Assembly: GCA_947631295.1 (NCBI GenBank)
Contig: CANRKU010000010.1
Coordinates: 1-38,101, forward strand
Length of the DNA: 38,101 nt
From: an uncultured Bacilli bacterium
GTDB taxonomy: Bacteria; Bacillota_I; Bacilli_A; RF39; UBA660
Reading direction: 5' to 3'
Shown one piece after another: positions 1 to 7,216 of this stretch. The notes under the pieces were generated by a model. That model worked only from the letters and a program-made list of their open reading frames with translations, had not been told where the DNA came from and ran no database searches. How positions within the stretch are numbered: position 1 is the first letter of the stretch; every line of letters begins with the position of its first letter. Made by a program: the position numbers and the translations under genes.

Positions 1-752
1 GTTCCTTCAATATCAGTAACGATTGCTTTTTCTTCATCTAATAAACGATTTAAAATACTACTCTTTCCTACATTTGGTCTACCTATGATAATTGTTTTAA
101 TACCATTTGTTAAAACTTTACCATTTTCGGATTCTGTAATAATTTTTTTTAATTTAGTTTTGATTTCATTCATTTTAGGCTTTATTTTTTCATTTGTCAT
201 GATTTCAATATCTTCATATTCTGGATAGTCAATATTTACTTCAATAGATGCTAATAATTCTAATATTTCTTGTCTTAAATTTCTAATAATATTACTAACA
301 TAACCATTTAAGCCTTTCATTGCTACTTTTCGTTTTGATTCATTTTTAGCATTAATTAAATCCATTACTGATTCTGCTTGGGTTAAATCAATTCTTCCAT
401 TTAAAAAAGCACGTTTGGTAAATTCTCCAGGTTCTGCTAGTCTAGCACCATGATTTAAAACTAATTCTAAAACTTTATTTGTAGTTGAAATTCCACCATG
501 GCAATTAATTTCTACTACATCTTCTACAGTAAATGTTTTTGGTGCTTTCATCACGGATACTAATACTTCATCTATTTCTTCTTCTTGATCTATAATATGA
601 CCATAGTGAATGGTATGAGTATCTACTTTTTCTAAATTTTGTCCTTTAAATATTTTGTTTACAATAGAGATAGCATTTTCTCCACTTACTCTAATAATAG
701 AAATAGCACCTACACCTAAAGCTGTAGAAATAGCAGCAATTGTATCATTCAT
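1..752 (-). CDS. mnmE: tRNA modification GTPase MnmE, N-terminal part (runs off the window)
   Basis: Together with MnmG, MnmE forms the 5-carboxymethylaminomethyl group on wobble uridine 34 of certain tRNAs. About 250 residues are visible, starting [20 protein letters not shown], a typical formyl-THF-binding N-terminal domain. The helical domain follows, and then the G1 P-loop GRPNVGKSS just before the window edge; IVTDIEGT at the very edge is the usual sequence after the G1 loop. The ATG at 752 is preceded by AGAGG at normal spacing. Frame and motifs leave little doubt. The gene lies in the left replichore, in the canonical order rpmH-rnpA-yidC-jag-mnmE, with one extra gene inserted before it. 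The C-terminal CxGK motif lies outside the window and cannot be checked. Confidence 0.96.
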   Translation of the reverse strand, partial: MNDTIAAISTALGVGAISIIRVSGENAISIVNKIFKGQNLEKVDTHTIHYGHIIDQEEEIDEVLVSVMKAPKTFTVEDVVEINCHGGISTTNKVLELVLNHGARLAEPGEFTKRAFLNGRIDLTQAESVMDLINAKNESKRKVAMKGLNGYVSNIIRNLRQEILELLASIEVNIDYPEYEDIEIMTNEKIKPKMNEIKTKLKKIITESENGKVLTNGIKTIIIGRPNVGKSSILNRLLDEEKAIVTDIEG

Positions 753-817
753 TTTTATTCCTCTTTCAATCATTTTATATTACTATTTTTTCATCATTTT
801 TTAATTAAAAATTATTG

Positions 818-1168
818 TTAATGCATATAAAATTTAACAATATCTTTTCTAAAAATAAATAAAATTATTAAAAAAAACATTAATATCATAAAAGACTTTG
901 CACTATAATTGTCTTCATGAGTTTTTCCTTTTATTATAATAAAGCCTATTTCATCTAAAAATATACCCATACTTATTGATAATAAGTATATATTTGTATA
1001 AAAATTAGATATACAAAACAATAAAATTGTAAATAAGAATCCAAACATCCAATGATGAGTTCTAAAATTTTTTATAGTTGGACTAGGTTTATTAAAAATA
1101 TATACAAATACTCGTGTTATTAAAATCGTTAACATAGTAATTAAATAATATTTATCATATAAATTCAT
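818..1168 (-). CDS. small polytopic membrane protein of unknown function
   Basis: I do not recognise this family. The 116-residue protein has about four hydrophobic segments: near residues 7-25, after the HHW motif around 40-60, around 60-75, and at the C-terminus (ILMFFLIILFIF). Polar residues sit at membrane edges: the HHWMFG motif, the LDEIGF motif, and HEDNYS. A paired His-His and Asp-Glu inside membrane segments is the kind of pattern kept for metal or proton chemistry, but that is inference. The longer frame begins at a GTG at 1177, which is really part of the ribosome site GGTGG. ATG at 1168, five bases after it, is the better start. It is inserted between jag and mnmE, which are normally adjacent, and a terminator behind jag suggests it has its own promoter. 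Confidence 0.7.
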   Translation of the reverse strand: MNLYDKYYLITMLTILITRVFVYIFNKPSPTIKNFRTHHWMFGFLFTILLFCISNFYTNIYLLSISMGIFLDEIGFIIIKGKTHEDNYSAKSFMILMFFLIILFIFRKDIVKFYMH

Positions 1169-1266
1169 AATAACCACCGTTTTAATTTTAACATAATTTT
1201 ATATTAATAGATAGTATCTAGTTTTGAATTTATATGTGTTATATATTTTTATTCTTCTAAGATATT

Positions 1267-1288
1267 AAAAAAGAAGATTACTCTTCTT
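1267..1288 (-). terminator. intrinsic terminator after jag
   Basis: Read on the minus strand: AAGAAGA, loop GTAA (containing part of the jag stop codon), TCTTCTT, then a T run. The stem is 7 bp and overlaps the last codons of jag, so the rpmH-rnpA-yidC-jag transcript probably ends here, before the small membrane protein gene. Confidence 0.7.
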
Positions 1289-1892
1289 CCTTTGGTTTGA
1301 TAACGACACAGCGATTAGGTTCTTCTCCTTCACTTTCTGTTATTACTTTTTTATTATCGGCTAGTGCAGTATGAATAATTCTTCTTTCATAAGAATTCAT
1401 TGGATCTAATTTTGCTTCTATTTTAGTACGAGCTACTTCTCTAGCAGTTCTTTTAGCAAGAGATTCTAATTTTTGTTCCCTGGCTACTTTATATTCTCCA
1501 ATATCTAATGAAAATGGAAAATATTCCCCTATTTCATTAAATATTACTTGTTTAATTACTTGTGTCATAGCATCTAATGTTTTTCCATTCTTTCCTATTA
1601 AAATAGCATTATTATCAGATATAACTGTAATATTTAAGCCATTTTCACGTTTCTTTACTTCTAAATTAACATTCATTCCCATATTATGAATTAATTCTTT
1701 CACAAATTCTTTCATATATTCAATGACATCATCACGTCTAATGACTTCTATTTCTACTTTTTTATTAAATAATCCATTTTTTATTTCAATTTCTTTAATA
1801 TATAAATTTTCTTCCATTTCTTGAAGTGCTATTTTAGCATTATTAATTGCTTCTTCTTTTGTTTTTCCGGTATATCTATTTTTTACTAACAT
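1278..1892 (-). CDS. khpB: RNA-binding protein KhpB/Jag (SpoIIIJ-associated)
   Basis: KhpB (Jag) is a cytoplasmic RNA-binding protein that, in other Firmicutes, works with KhpA and affects cell elongation and division. The order of parts is typical: Jag_N domain (residues 1-52, starting MLVKNRYTGKTKEEAI), a KH domain whose GxxG loop is GKNGKT at 100-105, and a C-terminal R3H domain with ERRIIH at 169-174. The length of 204 residues is normal. It overlaps the end of yidC by 7 bp, implying translational coupling. Its product is conventionally found in the same operon as the membrane insertase. Confidence 0.96.
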   Translation of the reverse strand: MLVKNRYTGKTKEEAINNAKIALQEMEENLYIKEIEIKNGLFNKKVEIEVIRRDDVIEYMKEFVKELIHNMGMNVNLEVKKRENGLNITVISDNNAILIGKNGKTLDAMTQVIKQVIFNEIGEYFPFSLDIGEYKVAREQKLESLAKRTAREVARTKIEAKLDPMNSYERRIIHTALADNKKVITESEGEEPNRCVVIKPKEEE

Positions 1893-2806
1893 ACTTCTTT
1901 ACTCCTTTTTACTATTAAATTTTGAATTACAGTAAATAAGTTTGTTGTAATCCAATAAATACATAATGCAGTTGGCATAAAAAATCCCATTACAATAATC
2001 ATAATTGTCATAACTGTAGTCATATTTTTCATTGGATCATTATCTGATTGGGCTGTTGTTTTGTTAAGATTGAATGAAAAATATGTGGTTAATCCAACTA
2101 ATAAAATTAATATAATATAAATCCAATTTCCTTTTGTTAATAATCCAACAGATGGTGTAGTTCCTAACTGTAACCCTAAAAAGTTTTCTTCAAATAAAGC
2201 TGGTACACGATTGATTGCTTCTAAAAAAGCTATAAATAATGGTAATTGAATAAAACCATATAGACATCCAGAGATTGGATTAATATTATATTTTTTATAA
2301 ATCATTGTCATTTCTTGACTCTTTCTCATAATAGACTCTTGATCTGTTTTATTTGCATATTTTTTTTCTAATCGATCTAATTCTGGTTTTGCTTTATTTA
2401 ATAATTCAGACTGCATTGCAGTTTTTTTCGTTACTGGATATGCTATTAATCGAATAATAATACTAGTTATTATTAAAGAAATTGCAGCACTTTTTACATA
2501 TTTACTAAACCATAAAATAACGAATGCTAATGGTTTTACAAAGATACTATTCCATAGACCTTCATAACCGCCACTTGTTATTTTAAATTCACTACATTTT
2601 GGATATTTAGATAAATCAACACCATTCTCTTCATAAGCTTTAATTGTTTCTTTATTTTCTGGTTGGCATAATATATTTTCTGTTAAACTTTGTCCTGTTT
2701 CTGGATTGGTAACTACTTTCTTATCACTACCTTTTAAAGTTTTCGTACAGCCTGTTGTTAGTAAAAGTATTAGTAATAAAATAATAAATAATTTTTTGTT
2801 CTTCAT
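1886..2806 (-). CDS. yidC: membrane protein insertase YidC/SpoIIIJ/OxaA
   Basis: YidC inserts and folds membrane proteins, alone or with SecYEG, working with the SRP pathway. The N-terminus is a lipoprotein signal with lipobox LTTGC, lipid-anchored Cys at residue 20. The conserved 60KD_IMP core starts near residue 90 and includes the segment IIIRLIAYPVT, whose Arg is the key hydrophilic groove residue of Gram-positive YidC. Later membrane helices end with the short basic tail KRSKEVC. At 306 residues it is about 45 longer than B. subtilis SpoIIIJ. The excess is the extracytoplasmic linker at residues 21-80, which carries two cysteines (C47, C71). It overlaps rnpA by 4 bp and jag by 7 bp. Confidence 0.97.
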   Translation of the reverse strand: MKNKKLFIILLLILLLTTGCTKTLKGSDKKVVTNPETGQSLTENILCQPENKETIKAYEENGVDLSKYPKCSEFKITSGGYEGLWNSIFVKPLAFVILWFSKYVKSAAISLIITSIIIRLIAYPVTKKTAMQSELLNKAKPELDRLEKKYANKTDQESIMRKSQEMTMIYKKYNINPISGCLYGFIQLPLFIAFLEAINRVPALFEENFLGLQLGTTPSVGLLTKGNWIYIILILLVGLTTYFSFNLNKTTAQSDNDPMKNMTTVMTIMIIVMGFFMPTALCIYWITTNLFTVIQNLIVKRSKEVC

Positions 2807-3156
2807 TTTATTTCTCCTTTTTTATTTACTTTTTTAATAATATCAAGATAGCTATTTTCTAATTCTAAATAATTGTATTCTAAACAGCTTCTTTTCATTA
2901 TTATAATATAATCTTTGTTATTTTGATATAAATTTTTATATTTATCAATAATACTTTTTAGTTGCCTTTTTAATTTATTTCTAATTACAGCTTTGTTAGA
3001 TATCTTTTTTCCAACTGATATTCCAAAGCGATAATTTTCTTTATTATTATCTATTATATAAATTATATAATGTTTATTTTGATAAAAATTTCCTTTATGA
3101 ATGGCTGTTTCAAAATCTTTACTATCCCTTACAATATTGATTTTTTTCATACGCAT
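2803..3156 (-). CDS. rnpA: ribonuclease P protein component
   Basis: RnpA is the protein subunit of RNase P, which matures the 5' ends of tRNAs. The RNA-binding signature GKKISNKAVIRNKLKRQLK (RNR motif) is plain in the middle of the protein, and the length of 117 residues is normal. The rnpA start overlaps nothing upstream; it lies about 50 bp after rpmH and is separated from it by a terminator-like hairpin. The end overlaps yidC by 4 bp. The start begins MRMKK, so a second ATG two codons in is an alternative. Confidence 0.97.
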   Translation of the reverse strand: MRMKKINIVRDSKDFETAIHKGNFYQNKHYIIYIIDNNKENYRFGISVGKKISNKAVIRNKLKRQLKSIIDKYKNLYQNNKDYIIIMKRSCLEYNYLELENSYLDIIKKVNKKGEIK

Positions 3157-3182
3157 CCCCTATTTCATTTTTCTAGATATGC

Positions 3183-3204
3183 AAAAAAAACCACAATATG
3201 TGGT
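3183..3204 (-). terminator. terminator or attenuator between rpmH and rnpA
   Basis: On the minus strand: ACCACA, loop TAT, TGTGGT, then eight T. It follows the rpmH stop by a few bases and precedes rnpA. This would let much rpmH mRNA end early while part reads on into rnpA-yidC-jag, in keeping with the far greater need for L34. Confidence 0.7.
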
Positions 3205-3208
3205 ATTT

Positions 3209-3331
3209 TTATTTAGATAATCTTTTACGACCTTTTGCTCTTCTTTTCTTTAATACGTTACCTTTAACTCTTGAAAAAAATCCATGTGCTTTCTTCATTT
3301 TACGATTATTTGGTTGATAAGTTCTTTTCAT
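3209..3331 (-). CDS. rpmH: 50S ribosomal protein L34
   Basis: A 40-residue, very basic protein starting [20 protein letters not shown] and ending AKGRKRLSK, the full L34 signature. It is four residues shorter than the usual 44, because the middle RMxTKNGRxVL part is condensed to [17 protein letters not shown] sits just upstream of the ATG at 3331. L34 is a 50S subunit protein near the 23S rRNA core. It is the first gene of the minus-strand operon and diverges from dnaA across oriC. Confidence 0.97.
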   Translation of the reverse strand: MKRTYQPNNRKMKKAHGFFSRVKGNVLKKRRAKGRKRLSK

Positions 3332-3360
3332 AGTTCCACCTCCAGACATAAAATCTACAT

Positions 3361-3390
3361 TATTATAATAAAAATTTTAGAGTTTTGTCA
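3361..3390 (-). promoter_or_regulatory. promoter of the rpmH operon
   Basis: On the minus strand a perfect TTGACA (3385-3390) is followed after 18 bp by a perfect TATAAT (3361-3366), about 30 bp before the rpmH start codon. It is one of the strongest-looking sigma-A promoters in the window. Confidence 0.8.
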
Positions 3391-3487
3391 ATTCTTTTAA
3401 GAAAAATCTTAAAAAAAGATGAATTATAAATTTTCCATTTCTATTTATTAGAAGGTATATATGTTAATTAAATGGTTATAAATAATT

Positions 3488-3664
3488 TTTTCCACATTTT
3501 CCACAATCCTGTTTATAACTTTATATACATTGTTAATAAAAAAAATTTTTATTTTGTGGAAAAATAGATTATACTTAGTATATAAAAGGCCTAATATTGT
3601 GGAAAAAATTGTGGAATAGTTGTTAATTAAAAAAATATCATTTTTTTCTATTTCTTTTTCCACA
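3488..3664. other. oriC upstream part: DnaA-box cluster
   Basis: Six 9-mers match the DnaA box family (TTWTCCACA). Forward-type boxes TTTTCCACA lie at 3488-3496, 3497-3505 (abutting) and 3656-3664. Reverse-type boxes lie at 3555-3563 and 3598-3606 (TGTGGAAAA), and 3610-3618 (TGTGGAATA). The stretch lies between the divergent rpmH and dnaA genes, as in other Firmicutes, and otherwise contains only AT-rich DNA. The boxes also place dnaA transcription under likely autoregulation. Boxes were found by eye. Confidence 0.88.
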
Positions 3665-3721
3665 AAATTAAGTTAAAATAGATTTTACAATTTAAATTAT
3701 CTTTGGTCAGGGGGGATAATC

Positions 3722-5113
3722 ATGAATGTTAAAATTATATGGTCTAACTTTTTAAACAGTATTAAAACAGAAATGAACCCTCTTTCTTTTGAAACTTGGT
3801 TTCAAAATATAGAATTATATGATTATAAAGATGGAATTTGTAAGATTATAGTTCCTATGGCTATTTATAAAAAACATCTTACTACGAAATATTACGATTT
3901 AATTGTTAGTAATCTGAGTAATATAGTAGGTGATAATGTAGATATAGAATTTTATACACAAGAAGAAATTGAAGAGTTAGAAAAAAAATCTAACGAAAGT
4001 GAAAATAGTATTTCAATTAACAATTTTGTGGATAATAGTAAAAATTTAGAATCAATTGCTCATTTTCAATCTAATCTTGATAAAAAATATACATTTGAAA
4101 ATTTTATAGTAGGTAATACTAATAAATTTGCTCAAGCTGCAGCGTTGGAAGTAGCTGAAAATCCAGGTGTTTTATATAATCCTTTATTTATATATGGAAA
4201 TAGTGGATTAGGAAAAACACATTTAATGCATGCAATTGGTAATTATATTGTAGAACATTCTAATAAAAAAGTTTTATATGTATCTAGTGATCAATTTATT
4301 ACAGATTTTTTAGGAATTAATAAAAAAGATGAACATGGAAAAAATTTTGATTATATTAATTATTTTAAAAATAAATATCGAAGTATTGATGTATTAATTG
4401 TAGATGATATTCAATTTTTTCAAGGAGCACCGCAAACTCAAAATGAATTTTTTAATACATTTACTAAATTATACGAAGAAAATAAACAAATTATCATATC
4501 ATCAGATCGATCGCCAGATGATTTAAAATTACTAGAGGATCGTTTACGAACAAGATTTTGTTGGGGATTAACAGCAGATATTTTTCCACCAGATTTCGAT
4601 TTAAGAGTTGCTATCATGAAGAAAAAAATAATAGGGGAGTCTATTGAAAAAAATATTCCAGATGATGTTATTGAATATATTGCTTCTAATATAGGAAGTG
4701 ATGTTAGACACTTAGAAGGTGCTATTACTAGACTTTTAGCTTATTCTACTATGATGGGAGGATTAGATATTAATTTAGATTTAGCTGTTGATGTTTTAAA
4801 AGATTTTGTCAATAAAGGATATAGTGAAAAAAATAGTGTGAATCGAATACAAAGAATTGTAGCAGAATATTTTCAAGTTTCTGTTGAAGATATGAAATCT
4901 AAAAAAAGAAGTGCAAATTTGGCATTTCCTAGGCAAGTAGCTATGTATTTATGTAGAAAATTAACCAATGAATCTTTTCCTAAAATAGGAATTGAATTTG
5001 GTGGGAAAGATCATTCAACAGTAATGCATTCAGTAGAAAAAATTGAAAAAGAAATTGAAAATAATAAAGAACTTGCAAATATTATAGAAAAACTCAAAAA
5101 AGAAATTGTATAA
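3722..5113 (+). CDS. dnaA: chromosomal replication initiator DnaA
   Basis: DnaA is the AAA+ ATPase that binds DnaA boxes, opens the origin and loads helicase. Domain I is at the N-terminus (WSNFLNSIKTEMNPLSFETWF). A low-complexity linker follows (about 85-115). Then come the AAA+ domain with Walker A GNSGLGKTH and Walker B VLIVDDIQFF, and domain IV with the signature GGKDHSTVMHS near the C-terminus. The length of 463 residues is typical. The ATG at 3722 has a GGGGGGAT ribosome site. DnaA boxes flank the gene on both sides. Confidence 0.99.
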   Translation: MNVKIIWSNFLNSIKTEMNPLSFETWFQNIELYDYKDGICKIIVPMAIYKKHLTTKYYDLIVSNLSNIVGDNVDIEFYTQEEIEELEKKSNESENSISINNFVDNSKNLESIAHFQSNLDKKYTFENFIVGNTNKFAQAAALEVAENPGVLYNPLFIYGNSGLGKTHLMHAIGNYIVEHSNKKVLYVSSDQFITDFLGINKKDEHGKNFDYINYFKNKYRSIDVLIVDDIQFFQGAPQTQNEFFNTFTKLYEENKQIIISSDRSPDDLKLLEDRLRTRFCWGLTADIFPPDFDLRVAIMKKKIIGESIEKNIPDDVIEYIASNIGSDVRHLEGAITRLLAYSTMMGGLDINLDLAVDVLKDFVNKGYSEKNSVNRIQRIVAEYFQVSVEDMKSKKRSANLAFPRQVAMYLCRKLTNESFPKIGIEFGGKDHSTVMHSVEKIEKEIENNKELANIIEKLKKEIV

Positions 5114-5230
5114 TGTGGATAAATTTAAAAATTTGAATAATTTATCCACAAAGAAAAATTAGAAAAAATGTGATAAAATATAATTAATATTTAGTTATAC
5201 ACATTTTCCACAGTAATAATAATAATAAAT
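5114..5230. other. oriC downstream part: DnaA boxes and unwinding element
   Basis: The dnaA-dnaN gap holds TGTGGATAA (5114-5122) and TTATCCACA (5142-5150), both perfect consensus boxes. After them come TTATACACA (5195-5203) and, abutting, TTTTCCACA (5204-5212). One base later five tandem TAA triplets run from 5214 to 5228 into AT-only DNA. A box pair followed by triplets of the form TAG/TAA is the layout of the basal unwinding system with DnaA-trios described for B. subtilis. I therefore place the duplex-unwinding site here. Confidence 0.85.
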
Positions 5231-5253
5231 ATATTAAGAAAGAAGGAATAATT

Positions 5254-6375
5254 ATGAAATTGAAAATTAAAAAAGAAATATTATTAGATGGGCTTAATAA
5301 AGTATCAAAAGCATTATCTACTAAAAATTTAGTACCAGTACTTTCTGGAATTAAATTTGAATTAATAGAGAAAGGTTTAATTTTAACAGCGAGTGATAAT
5401 GATATTACTATTCAAGTCTTTATAGATAAAACTGAAGATATGGATATAGAAAAAGAGGGTAGTATTATTATTCAAGGTAAATATATTTTAGATATTGTCA
5501 GAAAATTACCGGATGAATTTATTAATATAGAAGTAATTGATGAATTAAAAATTATTATTTATACAGATAATAGTGAATTTAATTTAAATGGTATTGATAA
5601 AAATGAATATCCTACTATCAATTTAGATTTAAGTAAAAATCCATTGGTTATTAATAGTAATTTATTTAGAAATATTATATCTCAAACTTCCTTTGCTTCT
5701 TCTAATGATGAATCTAGACCAATTTTAACTGGAATTAATTTTAAAATAGTTGGAAATACTATGGAATGTAATTCTACAGATTCTTATCGTTTAGCTAGAA
5801 AATTAATTAATTTAAATGAAGGTGTAGAAGACAATTATAATATCGTTATTCCTAGTAAAAATTTATTAGAATTTGTTAAAATTATGGATGATACTGATGA
5901 AAATATGGAATTACATATATTTAATAATAAAATTTTAATAAAATATCAAAATATTTTATTTCAATCTAGATTAATTAGTGGTACATATCCAAATACAGCT
6001 AATTTATTACCGGATGAATTTATGTTAGGAATGAAAGTTAATGTTAGTGAATTATATAATGTTATTGATAGAGCAAGCATTTTAACAAGTGATAAAGAAA
6101 AAAATATTGTAACTTTTGAGATAGATGGCAATAAATTATTTGTAAGAAGCAATGCAGCAGAAATTGGTAGGGTAGAAGAGAAAATGAATATTGAAAAAGA
6201 TAATGATGAAAATTTAAAAATATCTTTTGTGGCTAAATATATGATGGAGGCTTTAAAATCATTTGAAGATGATCAAGTAGAAATATCTTTTGTAGGGGAA
6301 GTAAAACCTATTATTTTAAAATCTCAAAAAGATGAGGGATTAACTCAATTAGTATTACCAATTAGAACTTATTAA
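5254..6375 (+). CDS. dnaN: DNA polymerase III beta sliding clamp
   Basis: The clamp encircles DNA and tethers polymerase III and repair polymerases. The protein has 373 residues, the usual length, with three repeats of the clamp fold. It starts MKLKIKKEILLDGLNKVSKA and ends VLPIRTY, the typical beta-clamp C-terminus (LPxR). AAGGA precedes the ATG. It follows dnaA with oriC DNA between, and a strong terminator stands behind it, so the dnaA-dnaN unit ends before the comK homologue. Confidence 0.98.
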   Translation: MKLKIKKEILLDGLNKVSKALSTKNLVPVLSGIKFELIEKGLILTASDNDITIQVFIDKTEDMDIEKEGSIIIQGKYILDIVRKLPDEFINIEVIDELKIIIYTDNSEFNLNGIDKNEYPTINLDLSKNPLVINSNLFRNIISQTSFASSNDESRPILTGINFKIVGNTMECNSTDSYRLARKLINLNEGVEDNYNIVIPSKNLLEFVKIMDDTDENMELHIFNNKILIKYQNILFQSRLISGTYPNTANLLPDEFMLGMKVNVSELYNVIDRASILTSDKEKNIVTFEIDGNKLFVRSNAAEIGRVEEKMNIEKDNDENLKISFVAKYMMEALKSFEDDQVEISFVGEVKPIILKSQKDEGLTQLVLPIRTY

Positions 6376-6438
6376 TTATAAAAAATTCATATATAATATT
6401 TGAAAATAGAAGAAATTTTTTAAATGTTAAAAATAGAT

Positions 6439-6474
6439 AAAAGTAGCAAATTTAATGCTACTTTTCCTTTTTTT
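6439..6474 (+). terminator. intrinsic terminator after dnaN
   Basis: Perfect 10-bp stem AAAAGTAGCA / TGCTACTTTT with a 7-base loop, followed by CC and a T run. It closes the dnaA-dnaN transcript. The remaining 140 bp up to the next gene is AT-rich with no clear promoter that I can defend. Confidence 0.85.
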
Positions 6475-6617
6475 AAATATTACAAAATTTTAAAATTGTA
6501 TTCTTTTTTTCCGAAAAATTTTATTTTTCTAATTTATATGACATAATTCTTGTTTTTTCGACTAATCTATCTGTTATTATAAGACTCGCAATTTTTAATT
6601 GCACAGGGGGAAAAATT

Positions 6618-7073
6618 ATGGAAAAATATGAAGTAAATGAAGAAACATTAGCAGTAATTGGATTAGATAAGGACAAAACACAAATTTTAGAAAAAAATAG
6701 GGAATATTTACTAGATGATAGTGCTTATGAAGTAATGGATTATTCATGTCAATATTTTGGTAGTTCTTATTTAGGAAGAGTGGATGGAAGTAAAAAAATG
6801 TTAGGAGCTAATTATAAATTACCTATTATTGTAGAAGAAAGCTCTGAAATAATTTTTTTTCCAATTTCATCACCAGAAAATAATAAATGTATTTGGATAG
6901 CTTTAAAATGGTTTCAAGATGTATATGAAAGAAATGGAAAAACATATATTTTATTAAAAAATGGTCAAAAAATAGAAACAACAACATCAAAATCATCAAT
7001 TCAAAATCAAATCATGAGAGCTTCTCGTTTAAATTTAATTTTAAATGAAAGAAAATTATCTAATTCTAAATAA
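6618..7073 (+). CDS. comK: ComK family competence transcription factor
   Basis: ComK is the master activator of competence genes in Bacillus and binds AT-rich K-boxes. This 151-residue protein starts MEKYEVNEETLAVIGL, like ComK's opening. It carries the family core SCQYFGSSYLGR (43-54), then DGSKKMLGANYKLPI (56-70), FFPISSP (80-86) and CIWI (91-94), with IQNQIMRA (128-135) aligning to the ComK region FENQIHR. From memory, B. subtilis ComK has 192 residues, so the C-terminal tail, which includes the MecA-dependent degradation region, is missing. That implies different turnover control. It sits between dnaN and recF, bounded by terminators on both sides, so it is its own transcription unit. The ATG has a GGGGG ribosome site. 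Function as competence regulator is inferred from family only. Confidence 0.85.
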   Translation: MEKYEVNEETLAVIGLDKDKTQILEKNREYLLDDSAYEVMDYSCQYFGSSYLGRVDGSKKMLGANYKLPIIVEESSEIIFFPISSPENNKCIWIALKWFQDVYERNGKTYILLKNGQKIETTTSKSSIQNQIMRASRLNLILNERKLSNSK

Positions 7074-7100
7074 AAAAAAGAAGAAAAATCTTCTTTTTTT
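7073..7100 (+). terminator. intrinsic terminator after comK
   Basis: Stem of an A run plus GAAGA, loop AAAA, then TCTTC and a T run. It begins at the comK stop codon and isolates comK from recF. Confidence 0.75.
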
Positions 7101-7120
7101 GTGTTTTTAAGCTCATATTA

Positions 7121-7129
7121 TGATATAAT
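7121..7129 (+). promoter_or_regulatory. likely extended -10 promoter of recF-gyrB-gyrA
   Basis: TGA followed by a perfect TATAAT (7124-7129) forms an extended -10 just downstream of the comK terminator. The -35 is poor (TTGTGT at 7099, 19 bp away). Transcription would start near 7136 and carry recF, gyrB and gyrA. Confidence 0.5.
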
Positions 7130-7174
7130 GTACTTGTAGGTATAGGAGTACAAAAAAGTATAAAAGGTGATAAT

Positions 7175-7216
7175 ATGAGTTTTTTTGAGGGTTTTTATGT
7201 ATTTATCAAAAATTGA
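7175..7216 (+). CDS. possible 13-codon leader peptide overlapping the recF start
   Basis: ATG at 7175 has a better ribosome site (AAAAGGTGATAAT) than recF itself, opens a frame reading MSFFEGFYVFIKN, and stops with TGA at 7214-7216. The recF ATG at 7197 lies inside it in another frame. Either this is a real leader that couples translation into recF, or it is chance in AT-rich DNA. Only the position and ribosome site support it. Confidence 0.35.
   Translation: MSFFEGFYVFIKN

Noticed and set aside
3448-3663. 71-residue frame on the minus strand in the rpmH-dnaA gap
   Set aside because: It crosses six DnaA boxes, is low-complexity, and has no ribosome site; it is origin DNA.
3666-3715. Promoter of dnaA
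   Set aside because: Only a TAAAAT (3674) with no acceptable -35 is visible; I do not place it.
6515-6530. K-box (AAAA-N5-TTTT) in front of comK as proof of autoregulation
   Set aside because: The pattern occurs by chance very often in DNA this rich in A and T, and no pair at the right spacing is clear.
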